This document shows positions 35,021-43,252 of a stretch of 64,000 nucleotides of DNA, one piece after another. The DNA is from Beta vulgaris subsp. vulgaris. Taxonomy: Eukaryota; Streptophyta; Magnoliopsida; Caryophyllales; Amaranthaceae. The position numbers and the translations under genes are program-made. The notes under the pieces were generated by a model. It saw only the letters and a program-made list of their open reading frames with translations. It was not told the origin of the DNA and did not search any database. Position 1 is the stretch's first letter. Every line of letters begins with the position of its first letter. Location: contig NC_079207.1 in NCBI RefSeq assembly GCF_026745355.1, positions 14,557,317 to 14,621,316 of the forward strand. The letters run 5' to 3'.

Positions 35021-36066
35021 GAAATTCTATGATATAATTTTTTAACCTAAACAGAAATATGCATGCTAGCATATTTTTATGATCATCTGAAGAACTAATG
35101 CAAGTTATGTAATATTAGTGTAGTCGACTAACTCTTCATTAGTATCAGCTCGTTACCTAAATCCTATTTCCTTAGTACCATATTTACTGCTTAAACAGTA
35201 TCAGGCCTTACATGGGCTAAAATAGAGTAAAGTACCAACTATCAACCAAAATCCTATATATATATATGCTATTTTTTTATCTTCTTGGTTCCATGATCTG
35301 GACTTAGTTTTCATCCAAAGTCATCGGAGTAATCATAAGTTTGCTATTCACATCAAAAATTTCTATAGTTGATCTTTGGTATTTATCCCTTGAGACGAGA
35401 AGTGAGCTTTCTACTAAGGCCTCACAAGTTCCGCCCATAATACATACATATTCTAAAAGGCCCAAAGTCAAGGGTGTTATAACGGATGTGAGAGAGAAAC
35501 AAATAACGAATTCAAAAGCGATAAAAACAGAAAACAGAATTACGTGGTTCACCAATTTGGCTACGTCCACGGCAGAGAGAATATTTTATTGATGGTGATG
35601 ATGACCTTAGGAATACAGAGTTACATATGTTATATATAGACTATCTTAGTCGCATAAACGACCTAAGGGTAAATCGAAAATTTAACCCATCTAATAACAA
35701 TTAATGAAAACACGAGTCGCAATCTATCCACAAAACCGCGAGTCGCGGTCAGCTCTTCGTAAAACGATCATAACTTTCTCGTTTCTCAGCGGAATTGGGC
35801 ATATGACCTATCGTTGGAAAGCTCTTAGAACAAGCTATCACCTCCAATTTGAATCACATCAAAACCATTTATAGATTATAAGATATGTGCATTCAAAGTC
35901 AGCCTTATGTCATTCCTTCTTCACGCATTCTACCAAACACCTTCAAGGCACCATTCAAGGCACTATTCTTACAAAGGGTAAAAAGGGCAGCATTCATGAG
36001 GTCATATATGGCAGCACCTGAGTGATTCAAGGATAGATTTCCTCCTGCAAATTTTTTCTGTCAAGC
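35021..36066. other. Probable LTR-derived non-coding sequence
   Basis: From about 35477 (TGTTATAACGGATGTGAG) the sequence contains TACGTGGTTCACCAATTTGG and TACGTCCACGG, motifs I associate with plant Copia LTR-derived repeats. No second copy is present for confirmation. The short minus-strand frame at 35304-35570 resembles nothing I know. Confidence 0.35.
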
Positions 36067-36591
36067 TGTCAGAAATCTGTTAGAAGGTGGTTAGAGAGAG
36101 ATAAGCTAGTGAGAGAGTAGAGACTATGTGTATAAATAAAACGATCTCTACCACTGTAAAGGCATCCAGAAATTAGTATGAATTGAGGCTTGTTTATGAA
36201 GAGACCTTACCTCTCGAATAGTAGGGAATTATAATAGTGAGTTTGTTGTGTACTTGCTATATATACAACTAGTCTTATATGCACGCGACGCGTGCGAAAA
36301 CAAATAAAAAGTTCGATTGTGTAATAACATGTATGAAAAATTGTTCAGAACGTTTATTGTATTTTTTTTAGGACCAATAAATAACATATGTTATAAATGT
36401 GATTGTTAATTGAGAATATAATGGTAAAAGAGGGGTGAATTTGTATTTTGTTAGTTAAGGGTATAATGGGATTTATAATTTTTGGTGTCCCACCTCTCTT
36501 CCCTTATATAATAGAGATAATCTATCCTTGGTTGCCTAATCTTGCTTGCTTCTTACCTAGCTTAACCTTTTATGGACCTCCGGTCTTAGCA
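36067..36591 (+). repeat. Left LTR of a Gypsy element (interrupted by a Helitron)
   Basis: Starts TGTCAGAAATCTG and ends GGTCTTAGCA. The end is followed after two bases by a primer-binding-site-like TGGTGTCAGAG and then by a Gypsy gag. A TATA-like TATAAATAAA lies at about 36132. The start is inferred, since no second LTR is in the window. The Helitron at 36269-36517 accounts for 249 bp of it. Confidence 0.6.
36269..36517 (-). mobile_element. Short Helitron, minus strand
   Basis: On the minus strand it begins TCTCTATTATATAAGGGAAG at 36517 and ends with a perfect 7-bp-stem hairpin (GCACGCG-T-CGCGTGC, 36281-36295), eight bases and CTAG at 36269-36272. The base before is A and the base after is T, matching the A/T insertion rule of Helitrons, which make no target duplication. 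At 249 bp it is non-autonomous. Confidence 0.85.
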
Positions 36592-36593
36592 AT

Positions 36594-36604
36594 TGGTGTC
36601 AGAG
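36594..36604 (+). other. Primer binding site of the Gypsy element
   Basis: TGGTGTCAGAG lies two bases after the LTR end, resembling tRNA-Met-type plant primer binding sites. Confidence 0.55.
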
Positions 36605-36629
36605 TGATGGTATTATAGAGTGAGTGACA

Positions 36630-37840
36630 ATGGTAGGCACCACACACATACAATGTATCGAACAACTAGAGCAGGGCTTGGTGGATCTGCGTGCTACTCT
36701 CACCGAAGAAGTAGCACGGGCTGTAGAACAAACAATAGGGGTCATGCAACAGACCTTGTCAACTCAAATTGCTGACAGCCTGGAGAAACCCCGTAAGAAG
36801 ATCGGCGAGGATATGGCAAAACTCGCAGAAAAAGTGGATGGAAAGGAAGGATCGAGGAGGAACTCGTCTGATCGGGTACACCGGAGGTGAGAAGGGGGTA
36901 TGCTAGAGGAAGAGACAAGGAGAGGGATTTTGAGCGGAGGAACCGAGGCAAGGATTCCAGAATTACGATGAGTATGGGGAGATGGAGGGGGATTTGACAT
37001 GGGAGACGTAGAGGGGTACGAAGGTGGTTTTAAGGGAGGAGGAAATTGGAAGGCGAAGAAATTAGATCTGACGGCTGAATTCTATAGGCGGAGAGATATT
37101 TTGGCTTCTATAGGCTCAACGCGGTGGAACAGATGGAGGCTGCCGTTGTAGCACTTGATGGGAAGCCATTATTATGGTTCCACTAGGAGAATAGGTGTCG
37201 ACCGATTCTTTGGTGATTGGAGATGAAAGCAATGATGCTTCACCACTTCAGGGACTCCGCTGTGGGGTCTCTATAGGAGCAGTCAATGAACCCAAGAGGG
37301 GAGTGTGAAGGAGTACAAAAATCGGTTCATTGAACTAATGGCCCTATTGGATGATTTTCCTGAAAGTATAGCCAGGCCAATGCACTAGTAAACTGAAGGA
37401 TGAGAAAAAAAAAATGAGATGCGGGTTCTTGGGCCAAGGACTCTGGATCATGCCATGGAGTTGGTGACCTAAATAGAAGAGAAGTTGTGTAAGAATCCCA
37501 GTAGGAGATGGAAACCCTGGAACGTATATATTTGTCTACGGACCTAACACCCAAATCAACCTATATTACCAGCCTTTAACCCGAGCCAAAACACAAACCT
37601 ACCACTCACAAAAATCAACCAAGTCAGCCGATCCATTTCTTCACCATCTGTAGCATCCCCAACCCAGCCCAAAACACAAATACCCATAGCCAAGCCATAT
37701 GGATAAATTAGGAGGCTGAGTGAAAAAGAGCTCCAGCACAAAAGAGAAAGAGGATTGTGTTTTAAGTCTGATGACAAGTGGTCAGTGGGTCATAGGTGTA
37801 ATAAGAAGGAGCTAAGTGTTCTTGTGGCTTTTTTAATAGG
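36630..37840 (+). pseudogene. Ty3/Gypsy gag (degenerate, truncated)
   Basis: N-terminal 88 residues, with a heptad-like helix (LRATLTEEVARAVEQTIGVM), occupy 36630-36890. After several stops the capsid core appears in changing frames: FNRLNAVERMEAAVVALDGK near 37100-37160, MLHHFRDS near 37230, VKEYKNRFIELMALLDDFPE near 37310-37370. A C-terminal block RGLCFKSDDKWSVGHRC near 37750-37800 corresponds to the zinc knuckle usually written CFKCxxKWxPGHxC, with one Cys replaced by Ser. Protease and pol are missing. The sequence then runs into a MITE and Copia 2. Confidence 0.8.
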
Positions 37841-37847
37841 TATAGAT

Positions 37848-38085
37848 ATACTTCCTCCGTTTCATAATACTCGCTACACTTTTCATTGTAGGAAGTTTCA
37901 CATTACTTGCTACACTTCCTTTTTGGGCAATAAACTCTCTCTATCTCTCTTCTCACATGGATTCCTTTTCTTTTTACACTCTACCTCTCTTTTCTCCAAA
38001 AATTATCTAAGAATTGGTGAATTAAAAATTATAGCGAGTAATATGAAAAGGAGAAAATATAAAATATCTATTATATTTCAAAGAA
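37848..38085. mobile_element. Stowaway-like MITE, partial
   Basis: Starts at ACTTCCTCCGTTTCATAATACT with internal repeats of CGCTACACTT/GAAGTTTCACATT and ends with GCGAGTAATATGAAA, the inverse of an internal motif. The outer right end is not clean. It is probably a CTCCCTCCGT-type MITE inside the Gypsy remnant. Confidence 0.45.
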
Positions 38086-38103
38086 ATTTACAAGGGACCA
38101 AAC

Positions 38104-38256
38104 TAATAGTGGTGTTATTTCCTTAGCTGATACAAGCCAATACAGGCAACGTTAATATACAGGAGTAGGAGGATCCACTATAATAGGAAACTCCTTAACT
38201 AGGAAATATATACAAAGATATACAAAGTATCACCAGAATATACACATATTCTAACA
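38104..38256 (-). repeat. 3' LTR of Copia 2
   Basis: Identical to 42843-42995. On the minus strand it begins TGTTAGAATATGTG. Confidence 0.93.
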
Positions 38257-38890
38257 CGCCCCCGCAGTTGAAGCGGGATGAGGGAGGACGCTGAGACTGA
38301 ACCGAAACTCCTCAAAAAGAGGTCGGGGAAGACCTTTGGTAAAGATGTCGGCAAACTGATAACGGGAGGGAACATGAAGGACACGAACCAGGCCTTTGGC
38401 GACCTTTTCGCGAACAAAATGAATGTCCATCTCAATGTGTTTAGTGCGCTGATGTTGTACAGGATTGCCAGAGAGGTAAACCGCACTAACATTATCGCAA
38501 TAAACAAGGGTAGCTCGGCGCACGGGACAGTGAAGCTCCAATAAGAGGTTGCGAAGCCAACATGTTTCAGCAACGACATTAGCAACACCACGATACTCAG
38601 ATTCAGCACTGGAGCGAGATAATGTAGCCTGGCGTTTAGAGGACCAGGATATGAGATTATCACCCAAAAATACACAATAACCAGAGGTGGAGCGCCGAGT
38701 GTCAGGGCACCCACCCCAATCAGCATCAGTATAAGATATCAGACGGGTGGATGGTGAGGAGTAGAGATGCAATCCCATATGTAAGGTGCCCTGAACGTAC
38801 CGGAGAATACGTTTTAGAGCATGAAGATGAGGCTCACGTGGGTCGTGCATGAAGAGACAGATCTGCTGGACAGCATATGATATATCGGGC
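38251..38890 (-). pseudogene. Copia 2 RNase H, out of frame with gag-pol
   Basis: The C-terminal domain continues in another frame after the 4-bp duplication: DISYAVQQICLFMHDP, then YTDADWGG, TRRSTSGYC, SAESEYRG, YCDNVSAVYLSGNP, RTKHIEMDIHFVREKV and QFADIFTKGLP, ending with a stop about 5 bp inside the LTR boundary. RNase H removes the RNA strand during reverse transcription. The catalytic acidic residues in TDAD, SAE and YCDN are present, so only the frame is damaged. Confidence 0.9.
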
Positions 38891-41800
38891 GGGCCTGGTG
38901 AAGGTGAGATACTGAAGAGCACCTGCCAGGCTACGAAACAGAGTGGGATCAGTGACAGAAGGACCAGAGGAGGCGCTGAGCTTGGCCTTAGTGTCAATAG
39001 GGGTGGCCGATGGATTACATGAGGACATTTGAGCACGAGCCAAAATTTCTTCAGCATACTTGCGTTGGGAGAGAAACAGACCACCTGCGATGTTAGTAAC
39101 AGAGATGCCAAGAAAGTAACTCAACTGACCAAGATCAGTCATAGCGAACTCAGTGCTAAGATGAGACATGATAGAAGCACGGAGAGCATCAGAGGAGGCA
39201 GTCAAAATAATATCATCCACATACAAAAGTAGATAAGCAACATCAGGGCCATGGCGATAGATAAACAATGAGTGGTCTGACTGGCTATGATGAAACCCAA
39301 TAGAAGAAATGTACGTGGCAAACCGCTGATACCAAGCCCTGGGGGCTTGTTTAAGACCATATAAAGATTTCCGAAGACGACAAACATAGTCAGGATGAGC
39401 TCGGTCTCGGAAACCGGGCGGCTGATGCATATATACTGTTTCCTGCAAGTGTCCATGTAAAAAAGCATTTTTAACGTCTAACTGATGAATGGACCAGGAC
39501 TTACTGAGAGCCAGGGATAGAACGGTGCGAATAGTTGCAGGTTTGACCACAGGACTGAACGTCTCCTCACAATCAATCCCAACCTGCTGAGACCTGCCAT
39601 TAGCAACAAGACGGGCTTTGTGCCGCTCAAGAGTACCGTCAGAACGAAATTTATGTTTAAATAACCACATACATCGGACAATGTTCACATCAACGGGACG
39701 AGGGACAAGTTCCCACGTTTCATTTTTAATTAGAGCATTATATTCGTCAGTCATGGCCAATTTCCAATTCGGGTCATGGAGAGCAAGAATGGGGGAGGAG
39801 GGAAGAGGAGAGGGAGATGATGTAGTGGCGGAAAGACTGAAAATTTGTTTGGGTTTGAAGATGCCATGGATGGCCCGTGTGCGGTGAGCGGGAGACGGGG
39901 CAGAGGGTGGTGGAGTGGGAGAGTGGGGAGGAGGAGAAGGAGCTGGGGGGCTGTGGGGCTCGGCAGGGGAGGAATGAGAGTGGGCCGAGGGAGCAGAGGG
40001 AGTGGAGGAAGATGGGGAAGTGGGAGGAGAGGTGTTTTGGGCCGTGGTTGGGGATGGAGTGGGAGAGGGTGAAGTGGGCTGGGTAGGAGAAATGTGGGCT
40101 GGGGAGTTAGAAGAGGGGGAGTGGGCTGGCGTGTGTAAGGGGGGGTTCTGGGTAGGAGAAGGGAATTGGGTTGGATTTGTGAGTTGGGCGGGCGTGTGTA
40201 ATGTGGAGTGCTGGGTAGGAGAAGGGAATTGGGTTGGAGTGGTGGGCTGGGCTGGCGTGTGGAGTGGGGGTGGGTTGGTTGGCTGGGCGGAAGTGTGAGA
40301 AGGGGAGGGATTTGTGGGCTGGGCTGGCGTGTGGAGTGGAGAGTTAGGCGTGGGCTGAGGGGAGTCAAGGAATTGATAGGTGTGAGGTTTGGGCTGATGA
40401 AGAGATGCAAAGGGAAATGCATGCTCATTGAAAGTGACATGGCGAGATATTATAATTTTATTAGAACTTAGATCAAGGCACTTATACCCACGGTGATTAG
40501 AGGGAAAACCAAGAAACACGCAAGGAAGGGAACGTGCTTGGAGTTTGTTGATGGATGTGGAAGGAAGATGAGGATAGCAGAGGCATCCAAAGGTACGGAT
40601 GTGTGTATAAGAAGGTTGGCGATGATACAAAATTTGTGTGGGAGAGGCGAAGGAGATGATTTTGCTGGGAAGGATATTGTGGAGGTATGTGGCCATGTGG
40701 AGGGCGTGAGGCCAGAAGGAAGGAGGCACGGAGGCATGAAGTAGAAGAGTGCGGACGATGTTATTAATAGAGCGAATTTTGCGTTCCGGTTTACCGTTTT
40801 GAGAAGAGGTGTAGGGACAAGAGAAGCGAAAATACATGCCATGTTGAGCGCATTGTTTTTGGAATGGGGAGTTGTCGAATTCACGGTCATTGTCACATTG
40901 AAAACTTTTGATTTTACGTTCGAATTGAGTGTGAACAAATTGACGGAAGTTAATGAAAGTAGACAACACTTGAGATTTATTGTGAAGGGGAAAGATCCAA
41001 AGAAAATTTGTAAAATCATCCAAAAACAATACATAATAGCGATGACCAGATGAACTCAAAATAGGGGAAGTCCAAAGGTCACTATGAACAATATCAAAGG
41101 GGGCAACAGTAGTATTATTAGAAGGGGAAAAAGGTAACTTTATGTGTTTACCAATTTGACAACCATGACAAAAAGAAAGATCATTTGAAGTACAATCAAT
41201 CAAATTATTAGTCTTAAGGGACTGAAAAACAGGAGCGTTAGGATGACCAAGACGGTTGTGCCAAGTGGTGGTGGAGAGGGCGGCGAAAACTGGAGATGAT
41301 TGGTGAGTAGTAGCAGAGAGGGGATAAAGGTCACCAGAGCTATCACATCTCATAATAATAGTCCCCGTCCGAAGGTCCTTCACATGAAAACCAAAGGGAT
41401 CAAATTCGACAGACACATTATTATCAGTGGTGAATTTTCGAACAGAGATAAGATTTTTAATAATTTTAGGAGCATGCAGGACATGTTTAAGGGAAAGGGG
41501 AGAATGAGAGTGAGGAATAGTAGTGCTACCATGACCAAGAACGGGAATTGTGTTACCATTTCCAACAAGAATATTTTTAATATTGCTCGAATTAAAATAA
41601 GACGTAAGAGTACCTGATTCGCCCGTCATGTGAGAGGTAGCACCAGTGTCCATGTACCAGTTGTCATCCGGCGGATTTAAGGTCATAGTGTGAAGAGCAG
41701 CATCTATATCCGTAGCAGTGTAATCAGTGCTGGGCTCACTAATAGTGGCATAAGCTTGAGCGGGGCGCGGCCCAAGAATCCCTGATCCAGAAGGAGGACG

Positions 41801-42769
41801 ATGTGAGGGTCGAGTGGCAGGAGCTACTGGATATGGGCATGGGGCAGAAGCCCACGGGCTATGCTGTCCATACATGGGAGGTGGATATCCCCAAGGTCCA
41901 TATGGATAATAAGCAGGAGGAGGGTAGCGTGGTTGGTAGGGCTGGTGAGAGGAGGAATGACGACCACGCCCACGCCCCCTGCCACCTCCTTTGTTACTGC
42001 CACCACCACGACCACCCCTCCCGCGGCCGCGAGAGGAGGTGTGAGAGGGGGTGCGTGGAGGCGCGTGAGCAAAAAGGTCCGGAGATGCATCATCAGATTG
42101 ATCGGCCGAGTCAGCCGAGGCAACAAGAACATTGGCAAAGGTACCAAGTTGTTGGGTTTTGCGAGTTTCTTCAAGGATAAGCATGGAACGGGCCTTGTAG
42201 AAGGGAGGAAGAGGGTCGCTCTGTTGTATAAAGGAAGCGACGTGGTCATATGCATCCGTGAGTCCGGCCACGAGTTGCAGAACAAGACGTTGATTAGAGA
42301 CCGGCGAGCCCACACCGGCTAACTGATCAGAAAGCATCTTTAACTTTTGGCAATAAGCCGAGACGTTTTTGAAGTTCTCGAGATTTGTGTGAGAGAACTG
42401 GTTTTCAAGATAAACGGCACGCGAGTGCTTGTTATCTTGGAAGATGTCGCGGAGCCGTTCCCATGCTTGTTGAGCCGTAGAGCCAGGTTCAAGGATGGTT
42501 AACATGAGATCCTCCGTAATGGTGCCATATATCCACTGAAGAACAATGGCATCGAGACGTCCCCATAATTCCTTGTCTTTGATTTCCGTAGGTTCGGTCG
42601 GTGGGATAATATGATCCAGAACTTGGTTTGCACGAGCCGTAATTTTGAAGAGCTCGGCCCAAGATGAATAATGGACATTTTCGAGGTTTAGAGTGAGGGG
42701 GAGATGCTGTTTAATGTTGAGGGAGAAGGCAGAATGAAAGGAGGTCTTATCACCAGCCATGGAAGACAA
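38834..42769 (-). CDS. Copia 2 gag-pol polyprotein (1311 codons, truncated at the end by a frameshift)
   Basis: Single frame from ATG at 42769, 60 bp after the primer binding site. Domains in order: gag (about 30-215, QWIYGTIT and YLENQF) without a CCHC knuckle; a Gly/Arg RNA-binding tract (246-271); aspartic protease WYMDTGATSHMTG (371-383); pre-integrase TWHNRLGH...CHGCQIGKH (502-542); integrase core with D563 (VHSDLW), D626 (CDNDREF) and E662 (NGKPERK); a very Pro-rich spacer (800-965); and reverse transcriptase with [12 protein letters not shown] near 1095-1106 and YVDD at 1183-1186. After TFTRP (1289-1293) a duplicated GCCC shifts the frame and translation ends 18 residues later. Copia RT makes cDNA in cytoplasmic particles and integrase inserts it in the nucleus. 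The RNase H domain is lost from this product. Confidence 0.9.
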   Translation of the reverse strand: MSSMAGDKTSFHSAFSLNIKQHLPLTLNLENVHYSSWAELFKITARANQVLDHIIPPTEPTEIKDKELWGRLDAIVLQWIYGTITEDLMLTILEPGSTAQQAWERLRDIFQDNKHSRAVYLENQFSHTNLENFKNVSAYCQKLKMLSDQLAGVGSPVSNQRLVLQLVAGLTDAYDHVASFIQQSDPLPPFYKARSMLILEETRKTQQLGTFANVLVASADSADQSDDASPDLFAHAPPRTPSHTSSRGRGRGGRGGGSNKGGGRGRGRGRHSSSHQPYQPRYPPPAYYPYGPWGYPPPMYGQHSPWASAPCPYPVAPATRPSHRPPSGSGILGPRPAQAYATISEPSTDYTATDIDAALHTMTLNPPDDNWYMDTGATSHMTGESGTLTSYFNSSNIKNILVGNGNTIPVLGHGSTTIPHSHSPLSLKHVLHAPKIIKNLISVRKFTTDNNVSVEFDPFGFHVKDLRTGTIIMRCDSSGDLYPLSATTHQSSPVFAALSTTTWHNRLGHPNAPVFQSLKTNNLIDCTSNDLSFCHGCQIGKHIKLPFSPSNNTTVAPFDIVHSDLWTSPILSSSGHRYYVLFLDDFTNFLWIFPLHNKSQVLSTFINFRQFVHTQFERKIKSFQCDNDREFDNSPFQKQCAQHGMYFRFSCPYTSSQNGKPERKIRSINNIVRTLLLHASVPPSFWPHALHMATYLHNILPSKIISFASPTQILYHRQPSYTHIRTFGCLCYPHLPSTSINKLQARSLPCVFLGFPSNHRGYKCLDLSSNKIIISRHVTFNEHAFPFASLHQPKPHTYQFLDSPQPTPNSPLHTPAQPTNPSPSHTSAQPTNPPPLHTPAQPTTPTQFPSPTQHSTLHTPAQLTNPTQFPSPTQNPPLHTPAHSPSSNSPAHISPTQPTSPSPTPSPTTAQNTSPPTSPSSSTPSAPSAHSHSSPAEPHSPPAPSPPPHSPTPPPSAPSPAHRTRAIHGIFKPKQIFSLSATTSSPSPLPSSPILALHDPNWKLAMTDEYNALIKNETWELVPRPVDVNIVRCMWLFKHKFRSDGTLERHKARLVANGRSQQVGIDCEETFSPVVKPATIRTVLSLALSKSWSIHQLDVKNAFLHGHLQETVYMHQPPGFRDRAHPDYVCRLRKSLYGLKQAPRAWYQRFATYISSIGFHHSQSDHSLFIYRHGPDVAYLLLYVDDIILTASSDALRASIMSHLSTEFAMTDLGQLSYFLGISVTNIAGGLFLSQRKYAEEILARAQMSSCNPSATPIDTKAKLSASSGPSVTDPTLFRSLAGALQYLTFTRPARYIICCPADLSLHARPT

Positions 42770-42828
42770 GATAGAGGAGACGAAGGAGGAAGATGGCCGA
42801 CGGCTAGGAAGAGAAAAAATTTGACCTA

Positions 42829-42842
42829 GGCTCTGATTACCA
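42829..42842 (-). other. Primer binding site of Copia 2
   Basis: On the minus strand it reads TGGTAATCAGAGCC directly after the 5' LTR. It is the initiator tRNA-Met type (TGGTATCAGAGCC) with one extra A. Confidence 0.8.
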
Positions 42843-42995
42843 TAATAGTGGTGTTATTTCCTTAGCTGATACAAGCCAATACAGGCAACGTTAATATACA
42901 GGAGTAGGAGGATCCACTATAATAGGAAACTCCTTAACTAGGAAATATATACAAAGATATACAAAGTATCACCAGAATATACACATATTCTAACA
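42843..42995 (-). repeat. 5' LTR of Copia 2
   Basis: Identical to 38104-38256. It is the promoter end of the element and directs transcription leftward, away from the COV1-like gene whose start codon is 257 bp further right. Confidence 0.93.
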
Positions 42996-43055
42996 ACTCA
43001 ACCAAAAGCTTAAGCTGATGGTTGAAGCCCCAGGAATAGATTTATACTCTATCAC
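42996..43055 (-). repeat. Old LTR-type fragment
   Basis: The minus strand starts TGATAGAGTATAAATCTATT and includes CCATCAGCTTAAGCTTTTGG, a very common plant Copia-type LTR sequence. Its end was cut by Copia 2. The first about 40 bp match the foldback at 28056-28227. Confidence 0.65.
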
Positions 43056-43252
43056 AAACCCTTAAGAACCCAAGTCCCTAATTGAAATCCTCCTCAACCC
43101 GATACGACAACTCGTTTAATCCTATAGACCACAGACAAAATTGAGAACCCATAAAAAAAAAACAAAAGTTAGTTACTCTCATTCCCATCAACTCCTCTAA
43201 AAAAAACTAACTCATCCGAGTGGGAAAAAAGAAAGAAAAGAAAGAGAAGAAG

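Larger units (their letters stand above)
38104..42995 (-). mobile_element. Ty1/Copia LTR retrotransposon 2 (very young)
   Basis: Two 153-bp LTRs (38104-38256 and 42843-42995) are identical base for base in my comparison. On the minus strand the order is 5' LTR, primer binding site (42829-42842), gag-pol, G-rich polypurine tract (GCGGGGGCG next to 38256), 3' LTR. The polyprotein frame is open except for one 4-bp duplication. The target duplication is unclear: depending on the exact LTR edge, ACTAA and ACTCA flank it with one mismatch. The flanks look like two halves of one older LTR-type repeat, so the locus is probably a simple insertion. Confidence 0.93.

Noticed and set aside
35304..35592. 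Overlapping frames of 83 and 88 codons on opposite strands
   Set aside because: No recognisable domain; adjacent to LTR-like sequence and a Copia relic. Too weak to call a gene.
39751..40471. Long alternative frames on both strands over the Copia 2 spacer
   Set aside because: They are shadows of the Pro-rich part of the polyprotein, which is C-rich on the coding strand.
38090..43010. Rearrangement at Copia 2 because no perfect 5-bp TSD is seen
   Set aside because: The two flanks appear to be adjoining parts of one older LTR-type repeat, so a simple insertion with an eroded or ambiguous duplication (ACTAA/ACTCA) is more likely.
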